Shown: positions 50,401-61,639, counted from the stretch's first letter. The stretch: 64,000 nt of DNA from Chrysomallon squamiferum (GCA_012295275.1 CM022665.1:10192976-10256975), one strand, 5' to 3'. Program-made: numbers and translations. The notes: a model not told the origin generated them from the letters alone.

Positions 50401-50525
50401 ATTTTTTCATTTTTCAGTAGACCTTCTAAAAACGAATATAATGTTTGTCCATTGCTGAATCTCGTGCTTATACTGTCTTGTGTAAAAAGCAATTCTAATG
50501 AGCTAATATAAGTCACCATATCCAT
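45695..50525 (-). CDS. ParB/sulfiredoxin-like gene 3, four exons, minus strand
   Basis: Exons in reading order are 50525..50141, 47709..47604, 47329..47214 and 45765..45695, with 678 coding bases (225 aa and TGA). Phases agree at each GT..AG junction (1, 2, 1). Residues 1..128 are the ParB/Srx-like domain: TQDSI near residue 15, F-NGQTLYSFLEGLL, VEPLTVMMYKRKKYVIDGSRR, LYLLKKLEFAGLV, FTTKNEGKSVQV. The usual DGNRR is DGSRR here. Exon 2 encodes a Lys/Asn/Ser/Thr-rich linker ending in four lysines. Exon 3 is Ser/Glu-rich. Exon 4 gives ETLSRIFQQTREKHFHIYG and a short tail. Intron 1 (2.4 kb) holds a solo LTR and a Tc1 relic. Expression and function are unknown. Confidence 0.7.
46087..46121. repeat. 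(AAT)n microsatellite
   Basis: Trinucleotide run in the last intron of gene 3. The left arm has only a short ATT run at the matching place. Confidence 0.95.
47214..47709 (-). CDS. Gene 3 exons 2 (47709..47604) and 3 (47329..47214)
   Basis: Exon 2 follows CTTGTTTTAG and reads DKEDKTSNLNKNNLAST, STADSKAKQAEE and TSKKKK. It is left in phase 2 at a 13-A run immediately before G|GTTTTT, an unusual donor. Exon 3 follows TTTTTCCTTAG and reads PDARSERPVRKVTELSSS, TSSSEDFSRTEE and KLYSKLER, ending at GAACGAG|GTTTCC. Both look like disordered linker. The A13 run is prone to length change, and a single-base slip would break the frame. Confidence 0.6.
48040..48590 (+). pseudogene. Tc1/mariner transposase relic in gene 3 intron 1
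   Basis: The plus strand, over two frames, shows the helix-turn-helix part of a Tc1-like transposase: ATGWLQDGHTQRSVVHHLNV near 48135..48194, then SGRPRSTTARKDRFLM and QRFVTARRLRNQF near 48263..48370, then LSDQTITKRQ near 48390..48418, followed by TGA. GRPR and the VTAR..R segment are typical of Tc1 DNA-binding domains. Further fragments continue to about 48560. Frameshifts, stops and the lack of a DDE core show it is dead. It lies antisense to gene 3. Confidence 0.7.
48637..49411 (+). mobile_element. Probable solo LTR of a retrotransposon
   Basis: The 775-base segment starts with TGTCACGG and ends with CCATGACA, an imperfect inverted terminal pair with TG..CA ends. It is flanked by near-duplicate 5-mers (ATTGT and AGTGT). 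Inside are a TATA box (TTATAAAAAGGC near 48855) with a G-rich downstream stretch, and a late poly-A signal (AATAAA near 49371). These are the parts of an LTR in the right order. Three TTACTTCAAT / TTGTTACTACAAATCACA / TTATTACTACAGTCACA repeats with CCGCTC lie in the upstream part and may be promoter repeats. No gag or pol is attached. The superfamily is not certain; TGTCACG starts suggest Gypsy-type. Confidence 0.6.
50141..50525 (-). CDS. Gene 3 exon 1: ParB/Srx-like domain
   Basis: This exon encodes 128 residues plus one base, ending at AAAAAG|GTAAGT, the same donor position as in genes 1 and 2. The start ATG at 50525 is the first in frame; a second Met follows two codons later. Compared with gene 2 it has the same spacing of QDSI, the hydrophobic VMMYKRKKYVIDGSRR strand-loop and TTKNEG. 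Asn to Ser in the DGNRR loop may alter substrate binding. Read-through of the donor would add about 11 residues. Confidence 0.85.
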
Positions 50526-50709
50526 TTAAATACAAAACATGAATTATTTTAGTTTCTCATATAAATATCAAAATAAACGAAATCACATTTACATATCACT
50601 GAATTCAACTACCTTAATTTTGTTTTAGCACTTCTTAAAATGGAGCATTCAAATACCAGGAATCTAATTCTAATTCCACTAATATAACAAAACTGAAAGT
50701 AAGAATCCC

Positions 50710-51014
50710 CAGTGGACAGGTTCCGCAATGTAATTATTTAGAGTTATCTTCCCAAGCCGCGAATCCTCCTCACTTCCGGATTGTACCGCTTGCTTTGCAC
50801 AAAATTTAATTACCGTCTGGTTATAGTGGGGACGCTTTGTTTAAATACTCAAACTGGTTTTCACAGACAGATTATTTTATTGATGTAGTTTTCTATTTAG
50901 GTATCTATTTACTGAATAACACGTGGATGCTGCATGATATTGTGTGATTAATTACAGTCTGGTTATAGCAAGGGACATAACTCGAAATAACCGCATTGCG
51001 GAACCGGCCCAGTG
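50710..51014. mobile_element. MITE with long terminal inverted repeats (about 305 bp)
   Basis: The left end CAGTGGACAGGTTCCGCAATG and following TTATTTAGAGTTATCTTCCC match, in reverse complement, the right end (GGGACATAACTCGAAATAACC then GCATTGCGGAACCGGCCCAGTG). The arms are about 45 bases with some mismatches. Inside, TTAATTACCGTCTGGTTATAG (near 50807) is repeated directly as TTAATTACAGTCTGGTTATAG (near 50948). The end carries AAGGGACATAACTC, the same core as the satellite array. I could not define a target-site duplication. It lies 185 bases upstream of gene 3. Confidence 0.7.
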
Positions 51015-51683
51015 ACAGTGCTGGGTTAAGTAACAATTAATATAATCTGCTATATATATATATTTTAAAATAAATGTTCGATTGTTAAACATATTGTTGA
51101 ATTCTGTGGTTTTTCTTTTACCCCATACTATTTCATAAATACCCTGTTCAAAATCAAGATCCACATTTGATGACGTGTCAATGGGTATGAAAATGAAAAT
51201 GGCTAAACAGTTTCTAATGTTAATTTTTGCGACTGAATTATCTTCTGAGTTGAGTCAAAACTCCCACCAATGTATTTAGGTGCTAAATAAATGGGTTTTC
51301 TCAAAAGAATAAGCCTTCCAGCTTTGGCTAAGGAAAATTCGATCTGGCTAATTTGTTTTGGGTAAAGTTTATTTCTTCATACTCAGAGATCAAAAGAAGG
51401 TAGGGTATAAAACGATGACTGATGACCAAATCTTATTTATTTAATTATTTTTAATAAATGAATTATTTGATTAGATTATTTGTTATTTATTTAATAAGAT
51501 TTTTAAAATTTATTTTATTCTTTTTTAAAGCCCAGCTTGCAGAAAATGTAAACAATAAGGAATTCTTTCCAAAGGAATAAATCTTTGCATGCTTGTACTC
51601 AGAGAAGTTTTTCTGCATGTGGAACTTTTCCTTGGAGTCGATTTCCTCTTTCTATCAATCCATCGATGGTGAAACAAGAACGA

Positions 51684-51935
51684 TCGATAAAGATTTAAGG
51701 GAAGTAACTCTTGGTATATTAGAAATCTGGCATGCACACTCAGTTCATTTGTATTTTATGAAAAGGAGATCTGACCTGGGTTTCGACAGAGCCGGTGTCA
51801 AGATGTTTTCCGCCCTTGGCAACACCAGTTACTTGCATCCCGCCCCAAAAACTGCCAACTTCGAGTTTTAAAAATATGTTTTGTAGGGGAAAAAAAATAG
51901 AAAACCTGAAACTGCTAAATGTATTTTATATTACA
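51684..51935 (-). repeat. Dispersed repeat, inverted partner of 32776..33012
   Basis: Reverse-complement copy; shared blocks include CGATCGATAAAGATTTAAG, GGCATGCACACTCAGTT, GGAGATCTGACCT and CTTGCATCCCGCCCC. A 92-codon open frame crossing it is not a gene. Confidence 0.75.
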
Positions 51936-52084
51936 ATTAAATTAACTATTTAAATATGACACAAATAAATTAGATTTCTTTTGGCAGACGAATATACCTT
52001 CTGTTGCTGTTCCTGTCCTAAAGATATGTGATTTATAACATTGACATTTTACATTTATAAACTGTAATATGTGTTCAGACCTGC

Positions 52085-52530
52085 CTTCATACTTTGTGTA
52101 ACTTGGATAGTGTGATGTGGCTTAGTAAATCCTCTTGCATCAGTAATCCGTTTAATAAAAGCCCAGCTTGGTCGAACTACTTGGCAGCACATTTCAGGGA
52201 CTCAGTTAGTGACTGCAATGCTTTTAAAGTAGTTTTTCTTTTCTTGAGAGTAATCTCTATGAGCTGCCTTAATTCTAACAATGTGTTCAGAGGTAGGTGC
52301 AATACCATATCATTTGTGTCTATTTCTACACCGAAAAAAATTAAAACAGTGCTGGGTCCCACAGTTTTCTCTTCTGCTATTGGAACCCCTAACTTGCAAC
52401 ATACTGTCTGAAAACTTCCCATTATCATGTGATATTCATTTGACCCTGCCATGTCTCCAAAACGAAAACCACCCAGGTAGTGCCACACAACCGGCAAACA
52501 CTGAATAAAAGTGGAAAACTTTTCAAATAG
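52085..52530 (-). pseudogene. Reverse-transcriptase relic, DIRS-like
   Basis: The minus strand reads FEKFSTFIQCLPVVWHYLGG, then LGVPIAEEKTVGPSTVLIFF, GVEIDTNDM and LKALQSLTESLKCAAK. After a stop it continues LLLNGLLMQEDLLSHI near 52150..52095. This is the palm and start of the thumb of a retrotransposon reverse transcriptase. The active-site box, YLDD in working enzymes, reads YLGG, so both catalytic aspartates of that box are lost. With the in-frame stop this is a dead fragment. The LGVPxAEEKTxGPST signature is, to my memory, of DIRS type. Confidence 0.75.
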
Positions 52531-52901
52531 AGCACAAATGATTAGTTTTTGTTTGCCAAAGTCAGCATAACAAGAAACACAAAAGAAACAAGAATACAGT
52601 TTTAAAACAGAAATAGTTGTGAAATAGGATACAGTATACAAATACAGGAAAAACAAATTAAACATAAGAATTAGGATAATAAAAATATAAACGTATAGTT
52701 GTTATATGTATGTAGTTACAAATTAAATTATGTATGTATCAAGATTCCTTAAAGTTATTACATTTTCTGAAGACAAAAGTTTGATTATGTTAAAAGCACA
52801 TGGTCTTGTACACAAATAATTCTGTAAATACGATATTCTAATATCATTATAAAATAAACATTTTGATACAAAATGGAATTCATCTTCAGTGCCTCCACTG
52901 T

Positions 52902-52902
<1 letters not shown>

Positions 52903-52932
<30 letters not shown>
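52903..52932. repeat. (AC)n microsatellite
   Basis: A pure dinucleotide run in otherwise featureless DNA. Confidence 0.9.
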
Positions 52933-52935
<3 letters not shown>

Positions 52936-53707
52936 AATGGGTCCACTAATGAGTAGCCCACGCAAACACTCTACAGATCGAACTTAATCCGAATTCATAT
53001 CGCTGGTTACGTTGTGGTCATTACAGTGCTAATAAATAAATAAATAAATGGCATCACATATATGGTTAAGAATCATGAAGAAACTCCCTGAATGGGCTAG
53101 TCTTACCCCCCCCCCCAAAAAAAAAAACCGACAAGGGATCCTTTATATATATTTTTTTATTTTTTTCCCATAGAATGATTATTACATAGATAGAATTCTT
53201 TTTGAAATTAATTTTAGTTACAACAATATTTGTATTTGCAGTTCGTAGTTCAAAAACATATTTTATTCTCGCAGTGTAGAAGTTCTCCTATGTGATCTAT
53301 GTCCTCCATGTTGGTGATGTGGTTGTTCATCAGCTCGTCTTTGAGGGAGCGGATTCTGGCATCGATTCTGGCATTCTACTACTACTACTGGTACTATAAT
53401 GGGAGTCATACATTACAGATATATAGCAAATAATAAAAATATTAACTTCTTTTTTTTTTCATTATTTTTTTTTTTTTTAAAGAAGAAGAAAGAATAATAA
53501 TAATAAAAAGAAAAAACAAGAACAGATAATTATATAACAATTAACCATTCATCACCGGTTTAAGTCTGTTCTCAAGTCCTTGGAGATTACCCCTTTCATC
53601 CAGATAAAGTTGGTAGATTTTTCGATGAAACTAGATTGGTAAGATTAATATAGACCTATCAGTTGTTTTAGCTTTGTTATTATTTTATTCAGTTTACGAT
53701 TACAAAT

Positions 53708-53711
<4 letters not shown>

Positions 53712-53761
<50 letters not shown>
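53712..53761. repeat. (TC)n microsatellite
   Basis: Fifty bases of pure CT/GA, a polypurine-polypyrimidine tract able to form triplex DNA. Confidence 0.97.
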
Positions 53762-53766
<5 letters not shown>

Positions 53767-54482
53767 CGCCTGGTATTTCATATTATTTTTAAAACGTTCT
53801 TAGTTATACATGCACCACGATTAATATTGTACTATGTTGACAAGCGCACGTGCTTATGTCATAGCATCGAGTTCGTAGCCTGACCTTGAGGACATCGACA
53901 CAATTTTATTTCTCGTAAACAACGTACCTAAAAGACAGAGGTCAAAAATGACACGATGCCAGGCAACAAAACTATTCTTGACTCGTGCTTGCGGTTACAT
54001 TTTGTAAATAATTTTCAATCTGGAGATTATTTATTTATTTCCCCACACTTTTTTCATCTCCCACACAGAATAATCGCTATTAAAGTTGAATAGAGAATGG
54101 GATATTTTTGAATGGTATATATCAACTTACGTAAAATGCAGACTATTTCCGCCGCCATTATATATTTATTATTATTTTAATGAATATAAAATTGTTTTTC
54201 TACATTTCGTGCAGTGCTAATATTTATTTGGTCTCAGACTGAACATATTATTATTTAGGATTCTTTTTTTTTTTTTTTTTTTTTTTAATTATTTTACTTT
54301 TCTTTTTCTTTCTTTCTTTTTTATTTATTTATTTATTTTTTTAAATTAAAGATTTTAAACGGTTTATTGCCTTGCATATTGCACTCGGTTTCTTTTCACA
54401 CTAAATGACCGCCATTCTTATTTTTCTATACTTTCTTGTTAAATCAATTTCAAAATAAAAACAGGTAATTTTTCTTTTAATT

Positions 54483-54513
<31 letters not shown>

Positions 54514-55274
54514 CATATTAGAAATTATAACATAATATATGAAGTATCAAAATAATGATAGTATACATTAATTACTTTATATATAAGCCTATATGTTTTG
54601 CAAAACTGGGTTAGCGCCTTCGCGCCTTTTTCTTTCTTTTTTTTTTTTTTTTTTAACAGGTATACTACACTGACGAGTACTACTCTCTCTGACCGAGTTA
54701 GTGTGACATAGGAAACAAATTGATCGTACTAGAGAGGTTTCCGGTGTTTGTCCCAGTGAAAACAGGTCATCATCTGATCTATATTGCGTACAGGGTCAAA
54801 GCCGTGCATAGGTTAGAAAAATAAACATGCTTCGTGATGTTAGATACGTTTTTGAAGGTTAGTAAAACAAAAACACGCTAGTTGAAAAATAAACAACTGG
54901 AGCTGTTATAATATAGGCATGAAAAAGACCAGCAAAATGGATGAATTTGTTGTTGTTGTTGTTGTTGTTCTTCTTCTTCTTCGTCTTATTATTATTATAA
55001 AATATTAATTTATTGTTGTTGTTGTTGTTGTTGTTGTTGTTCTTGTTCTTCTTATTATTATTATTATAAAATATTAATTTATTGTTATTATTTTATTTAT
55101 TTATTTATAATTTAATTAATTAATTAATTAATTAAAATCGTATATAAAAATTGGTATACCGTTTAAATATGTTGATAGAAAGAAGAGGCTTACGGAATGC
55201 ACCCTTTTGTTTTTTGTGTTTTTTTTTTTTTTTTTTTTTATTATTATTATTTTTTTTTTTTTTGTATAAACGTA

Positions 55275-55275
<1 letters not shown>

Positions 55276-55322
<47 letters not shown>
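55276..55322. repeat. (AAT)n microsatellite next to poly-T tracts
   Basis: A trinucleotide run immediately after poly-T segments at 55218..55263. Confidence 0.95.
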
Positions 55323-56869
55323 GAATAATAAAACATTTTGTTTTAAAACGGTTATAAAATAAAAGCAAATCAACATACATTGTACATGTATATAGAAATT
55401 ATTTATGTAATTGAGAATGATATTTGAGTTGTTTCCCTTGCTCCGTCTCCATGTATAGTCTAGGTTTAACTAACGTCTACAAAGCATGAGTCTCGGAAAT
55501 TTATAAAATGTCCAAAAGATGTTTATATTATTTCAAACGGGCAGGATCATTTTGTATATTTACATGTACATTTATATGCGCGTATGTCTGTGTGTGCATT
55601 TTTGGGTGTGTGTGTCATCTTTGCTATATTTTGTATGGTTGTGAAATATTTAACTGTTTAATTACTTTCTTTCTTTTGTAATTGGTATTATTTATCATTT
55701 TTAATACGAAGCATTAAAAATAAACGGTCCTGTAAAAAATTTAACATATAGAATATTTTATTAATGCTATTTATTTTTTATTATTTATATATTTATTTAT
55801 TTTTTATTTTATTTTTTTATTTATTAAGTATTGTTGTTGTTGTTATTATGTGTTTACACTGATAGATATAAAAACTTTTAAGTTTCTAATGAAGAATAAA
55901 AACTGGTGAATCTGTACATCTGTACACTGGATAATTGTGTGTTTCCGTCTATGTTAAACCTTTATATATGTAAGAATGTGTCTGTTATGTGTAAATTGTT
56001 CAGTGTTTTGTATGAATTTGTTGGGATAAATAGTTTCATTCTACTGTTCAGAGATTCACAGATCTGTTATAACTGCATTAGGTCATTATTATTTAGTATT
56101 AATACATTTTCGAGTAAATTTGGTTTTGTGTAAGTAATTTATTGACTATCGTAGAATTAGATTTTTGTTTTGTAACCACATTTATTAGGCCATTTTCGAA
56201 ATTTTTATTTTTGTGTATGAAATATTGAAGTAAGTATTTGGTTTTCGTTTTAAACAATAATATTTGATGATAAAGTATTACATTAATAAAACAAATTAGG
56301 GAAACGACATTTTCTTTTCTTTCTGAAACAGTTATAAATTCAAAGAAGAAAAGATAACGTTTTTTGTTTGATACATAGCATTGATTTTCTAATCAGTAAT
56401 AACTGTAAAATAGCAAGCGTTTATCAAATGTTTTGTTTTTTCTTTTCTGTTTCATTTGTTTAATTTTCTTTCTTTTTCCTTTTTATTTATTTATTTTTTC
56501 CCTATTCAATGTTACTATTATCACATCACAAAAGATAAAAAATACATTCTTGTGGCTTGTTATATTCTTTTTTGTTTTGTTGTTTATTATTAGCAGTAAC
56601 TAGTGATGAAAAATAAAACAATCGCAAGAAAGTAAATATTTTTTGTGTTTTTAATTTTAATTTGTTTTGTTCTGTTTGTATCACCAAAGGTTCATGTTAG
56701 AACGTTAAATCGACCCAAACAATCATGCAAACATAAAAAATTGTCCAGAAATATTTGAAAAAAAAAAAAAAAATTAAAAAAAAATAAAAAATAAAAAATA
56801 AATAAATAAATAAATAAAATAATAAACAACTAAAGTTAAACAAAAATAAAAACCGTGTGAAGTTACATA

Positions 56870-57485
56870 TTCCGGGAATATTTTAAAATGTACACAATAA
56901 TCCGATCATAATGTACTTCCGTGAACCCAGAACTTCGAAAAGATTTAATAAAAGAACGAAAGAAAGAAAAAGAAGAGGTGTGCCACTGGTTACTAAAAAC
57001 GTTTTATTTATTGTCAGTACCTAAGTTTCAGTTACGGTGAGTAACGCCGATAAACAAAAGAATTTAGGCCGATCGTTATTTCGTTCGGGTAAAGTCGGTC
57101 GTCGCCGCGTGCCGTGCGTAGCTGCTCGAGGAGTGACGAACGCTTAGACGTACGCCAGGCTATTCAAGTATTCACGTATAATTACATCGCGCACAGGCCC
57201 TGCATAAGTCGCGTGCGCGCGTGCGGCAGATGTTCAAGTAAATTAAAAATACCGTTATAGCGACCCTGGATAATTTCTGCGACTTGAAATCTTAAATATC
57301 TCGAGACAAACATCAAAGGAGGGTCTATATTAAAATTTCCTTTGATTTGATTGGGTAATGCATTATTAATCATTGATTAACTACAGCTGTCGGGCCAGGC
57401 CGTATGTATTTAATAATGATTATTCATGGACTTTCAGACGCGAAAAGAAAAAAGAAAATGAAGTAACAAAGAACATTAAAAAAAA

Positions 57486-57518
<33 letters not shown>

Positions 57519-58480
57519 CAGACGATTTACATTTAATTTATTTGTAGTAATATTTTATAGTAAATATTTTATACGTTTTTCTTAGATAAATGTACAATTC
57601 TAGATATTAATAAACACAAACTTTTATTTTAAACACACTTGCATAAATTATTATTATTTTTATATTATTGCTTCAGCAAAATACAGATTTAATATTATAA
57701 TTTAAACAGGAATAATAAAACTTGACACACTGATAATAGAACTTTACGCATTCTGATACTGGCACTAAATGCAAGCATATGTTACATTTTCAGTTCAACA
57801 TGTTACTCTGAAAGACTTGAAACACTCCATTTCATGAAGTCTGACACCAACTACATACACCAGGCATGGCGTGGGCAACGTGATACCCGCCGCGGCTGCC
57901 CACGTCTTGTCTTGGGTCACAGGCTAAGTCGTTATTACAACGTTGTTGAGCATCGCAAACGGCAGGGTTCCCTTTTCAGTCCTATTATAAACGCTGAAAA
58001 AGCTTAACTCTCGGCCAGCGGGCGCCTTGTTTGTTTTTTCGAGCAAATCTTCTTAAAGATTATTTCAATGTGTCGATCGGGGGAGGGGGCGGATTAGGTG
58101 AAACGTTATCCGCAAAAGACTACGAGTCAATATTTTAAAACCGTTGTCCCCGTTCGAAAAGTCCGCTACGAAAAAGTTGCCGGCAAAATGGTTTAGACAA
58201 TGGTAAATTATTTTCGCATTGTTACGTGCGATTTTTACTTTTATGTTCAGAGCAAATGACACGCGACAGATGGTGAAATATTTGCCAGTGAAAAATGCAA
58301 GTGTCCTGGCCTTTGTCTTGGCAGTTTTGTAGCGTGTATCGACAGACATAATCTCGTGTATAACGGGCCGCGACCAGCCAAAAGTCCATCTGCGTGTTAA
58401 CACACAACTTTCCCTTGATTGGACAGGGTCACTCTCCGGTTTCTTAGCAACAGGGACACGAGAACAGGTGCTAAAAACAT
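56870..58480. promoter_or_regulatory. GC-richer island, candidate regulatory region
   Basis: The composition rises well above the local background at about 57040..57420 and 57860..58460, with many CpG dinucleotides in an otherwise CpG-poor window. TCF/LEF-like sites face each other (ATCAAAGG near 57314 and CCTTTGAT near 57340), followed by homeodomain-type TAAT clusters (57356..57380). No reading frame here looks like a protein; the 160-codon minus frame at 58065..58547 starts in poly-A-derived Phe and has no domain. An enhancer or the 5' end of a gene beyond the window is possible. Confidence 0.35.
58439..58451 (+). promoter_or_regulatory. RFX X-box-like site
   Basis: GTTTCTTAGCAAC fits RYYNYY-N-RRNRAC. 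An inverted CCAAT box (ATTGG, 58418..58422) lies 20 bases before it. Together they resemble an RFX/NF-Y promoter module, but no transcript is identified, so this is a motif match only. Confidence 0.3.
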
Positions 58481-58562
58481 GTGCATTTTGTAAAAAAAAA
58501 AAAAAAAAAAAAAAAGCATTTAAGAAAAAAGGTGGGGGAAAAAACAAAACAAAAAGAGGAGA

Positions 58563-58954
58563 AAAAAAAAAAAAAAAAAAAAAAATTAAAAGCGATTAGT
58601 ATTACTGCAATTTTGGCCATAAAAGATTGCGCGTGGGCTAATGGTAACAAACAGAGTTAATCGATCCGCCTCTTTCTTTGTTAATGCATGTTCACACAAA
58701 GAAATATTATACAGCCAATGTAATGAGAAAATTACTTGTGACTTGTGTAATTATTATTGTCTGGTGCAGTCTTCGAACGCTTTTATTACCTGACTGTCAG
58801 TTTAAAAAGACAAAAGTTAAAAGATTAAAAACCAACCAACAAACCTCAAAATAAAATTAAAACAAATCCCCCCCCCAAAAAAAAAATTATAAAAAAAAAA
58901 AAAAAATAACCTAAAAATAAATAACTGTAAAATAAAATAAAATAAAATAAAATA

Positions 58955-58985
<31 letters not shown>

Positions 58986-59116
58986 ATAAAAAATAACGTA
59001 TGTCAGTAATATACCAAAACCAACAACAACATCAACAACAAAACAAAGGAAAAAAAAAACCCAAAAGAAAACAAACATACAAACAATTCCTTTGTTTAAT
59101 CTATAACAAATTTAAA

Positions 59117-59159
<43 letters not shown>

Positions 59160-59778
59160 ACGTTGTTTTTAATTTTTTCGCAATACCGAATGGAAAAGTA
59201 CCAGTATTTTGTCACTTACTGGATGGAGCAGGCTTGTTGTGAATCGATATAGTTAATATTTGTCACTGGAATAAAAATTCCCCGAGCAGGTGTTGATAAA
59301 AATCTGGTAACATTTGTTGTTGGGCTAATGGGTTTAGTATTCTCTTACATCCCGTGGACATATGCAAATAATGACAAGCTGTTTCAATCAGCATTATGTA
59401 ATTTATTGAACAAAAATTCATACACAGACTATTCAGTGTTGGCATGTATGAACTTTGCAGTTTATTTTGTGGTAAAACTGATTTATGAGACGAATGTATT
59501 AAGGATGTAGTGTATCAGAAACGTTTGTTAATAAAATAAAGTGAAATTATTATGTTTATAAATTCTGTTTTTAAATAAGTCTAAGAACATTTTGTTATCA
59601 TTATGTATACCGTATTTATGTGATATGCGGTACTGGTAAATAATAACGATGATGTTGACGACAACGACGATAACGATGATGATAATAAATAAATAAATAA
59701 ATAAATAAACGAAGTACTGTTAATAAGCAGAAAAGAGGTGGGAAAAAAAACATAAAGTAAATACATCATACCACATGC

Positions 59779-59833
<55 letters not shown>

Positions 59834-60495
59834 AGAGAAAAATATATAGATACGCACGCACGCACACAGAGAGAAAGAGAAAGCGTAAACAAACAAACAA
59901 AACAAAACAACGACAAAAACAAAGCCCCCCCACAAAAAAAATAAAATAAATAAAATAAAATAAAAAGTAAAAAAAAAAAAAAAAAAACAGGGTTAAAACA
60001 TTAAAATAGATGGATTTTATCCGTCAATCAAATTAAACAAAATGACATCCTTGATCAGATATCGGACGACAAAAGACATCAGAAAATCAGTTGTTTCTTG
60101 CACTCAGTGCCATAAAAAGTAAACCTCTACATAACACTGAAAAAAACACAGGAATATTAACAGAACATACAATGACAGGTGGTCACTTGTAATTCAATTA
60201 TATGTAATAGACCAATTTTCGAATGTACTCAAAACACCCCCGAGCGAGGTTATAAATGAAAAGTCAATGTGAGTGCTTTATATAATTGTGTATGTGTGAA
60301 AAAACAAGTTAAAAAACATATGGCACATTTATTGTTTTAATAATAGCGTGTGTAATAACGATCGTTTGTGAAGCTAGAGATGCAAATGTATCGGTAATTT
60401 CTGCTAGAAAAAACCCCACAAAACCTTTGTTCTTTCACAAATACATAATTCGTTATTTTGACTACAGTACGTGTGCTATTTTTTGATGCTGTTAC

Positions 60496-60530
<35 letters not shown>

Positions 60531-60790
60531 TGATGATGATGATGAAGATGATGATAGTAATAATAATAATAACAATAACAACAACACATATTATTGTTAT
60601 AATAGATGGCTATCGATACATGCGCACGCACACACAAAGAGAAAGAAAGGGAGACAGGGAATTACAGATACATGGTTAAAACGGAACATATTAAAACATT
60701 CAATTTGTCTGTCATTACTCTTTGCATAAAATAACGGAATAAATAAATTTCAAATAACAAAGAACACGTCGTGTAATGGAGGTTAAGAAA
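58563..60790. other. Low-complexity stretch, no gene
   Basis: It holds poly-A at 58490..58515 and 58563..58585, AAAAT/AAAT runs at 58930..58985, poly-T at 59119..59154, GAT/GAC repeats at 59645..59690, (AG)n at 59782..59831 and AAT/GAT runs at 60497..60560. Open frames of 60 to 113 codons here follow repeats. Confidence 0.5.
59782..59831. repeat. (AG)n microsatellite
   Basis: A pure AG run; frames across it give poly Ser-Leu and are not genes. Confidence 0.97.
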
Positions 60791-60799
60791 TAAATTTAA

Positions 60800-61560
60800 A
60801 GAGGTGGATTTTTTTTTTCTTTTTGCGAGTCATAGCATCAGTAACTCGCTGAAACATCAAGAAGAATCTCGTCTATTAATATTTAATAACTCGGAAGGTC
60901 TAGTTCAGAGTATTTTTTGCGACGATGGGTCATCGCCAACGCCTACAGCTTGCATCTGCAGCAGCATCATATCAAAACAGTAACCGTTATTCCAATTGTT
61001 CCAAGAATAACATCTCATTAATGAAATATTACCGATGCATGTTGTGTTTCGTATTAAACTATTTGGTTCCGAGGGAAATTCTTTTATGATTTGCTATGCG
61101 CGAGTTAGCAAAAGAAAAAGGCGTGGTAGTTCGACGTTACCCGTGTAAATAATTTAGCACCAAATGAATCAGAGTTTTTAGCGAGCTGATGTAAAGTGAA
61201 GATTCTTTTGACAAAGGCAGAACGTTCCGAGAACAGGCTGGAAACAGGGTAATGATAAAAACGAGAAGAGAGTGCGCGAGAACAAAAAAATAATAATGAT
61301 AGGATTAATAATTATAATAAAAAGTAACGGTTCTGTCAATAAAGAGTGGTGTTTTGTGAATCAAACTGAAGCCGTGATGTTTAAATAATTCTCTTTATTG
61401 CTTTGAGAGCCATTGACGAGTATCCGCTGTTCGTTTGGATCGTAATTACGTAGTCGAGGGAAGAAAGGCCATATTGAGGTATCATAGCAACAGGGTTACC
61501 GTTATGTTCGTGTGCACTGAATTTGCAGCATTGGTTATACCGATTAGTAATAATTGTTAT
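60800..61560. promoter_or_regulatory. Complex, non-repetitive island, candidate conserved non-coding element
   Basis: This is the least repetitive stretch of the right third. It has balanced composition and many CpG and TAAT words (for example around 61016..61040, 61130..61190 and 61340..61520). It has no open frame of note and no mobile-element termini. Such islands between microsatellites are typical of retained regulatory DNA, but only cross-species alignment could show it. Confidence 0.3.
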
Positions 61561-61638
61561 TTAGATCAAAGTGAATAATTAAAATTAAGGATATGTTTGG
61601 CAAATGTTAAGAGTTTAAATAAAAATAAGTGCATAATA

Positions 61639-61639
<1 letters not shown>

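Larger units (their letters stand above)
53000..56860. other. Low-complexity intergenic DNA
   Basis: No gene is supported. It holds (TC)n at 53712..53761, poly-T runs near 53450, 54265 and 54640, (AT)n at 54487..54512, (GTT)n at about 54950..54970 and 55013..55041, and a (AAT)n block at 55276..55322. The open frames at 55128..55380 and 55906..56133 follow repeats or lack any domain. GC-richer patches at 53800..54000 and 54660..54850 hold nothing I recognise. Confidence 0.5.

Noticed and set aside
51593-51871. 92-codon open frame on the plus strand
   Set aside because: It crosses a dispersed repeat whose other copy has no matching frame.
52281-52508. Plus-strand open frames over 52094..52508
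   Set aside because: Antisense shadows of the reverse-transcriptase relic.
55906-56133. 75-codon plus-strand open frame
   Set aside because: Cys/Phe/Ile-rich chance frame in AT-rich DNA with no supporting signals.
58065-58547. 160-codon open frame on the minus strand
   Set aside because: It begins with Phe-rich sequence from a poly-A run, shows no domain, and overlaps another open frame. The island has motif content more like regulatory DNA.
61484-61497. Second X-box-like site (GTATCATAGCAACA)
   Set aside because: It fails the RFX consensus in the left half; only the right half site is present.
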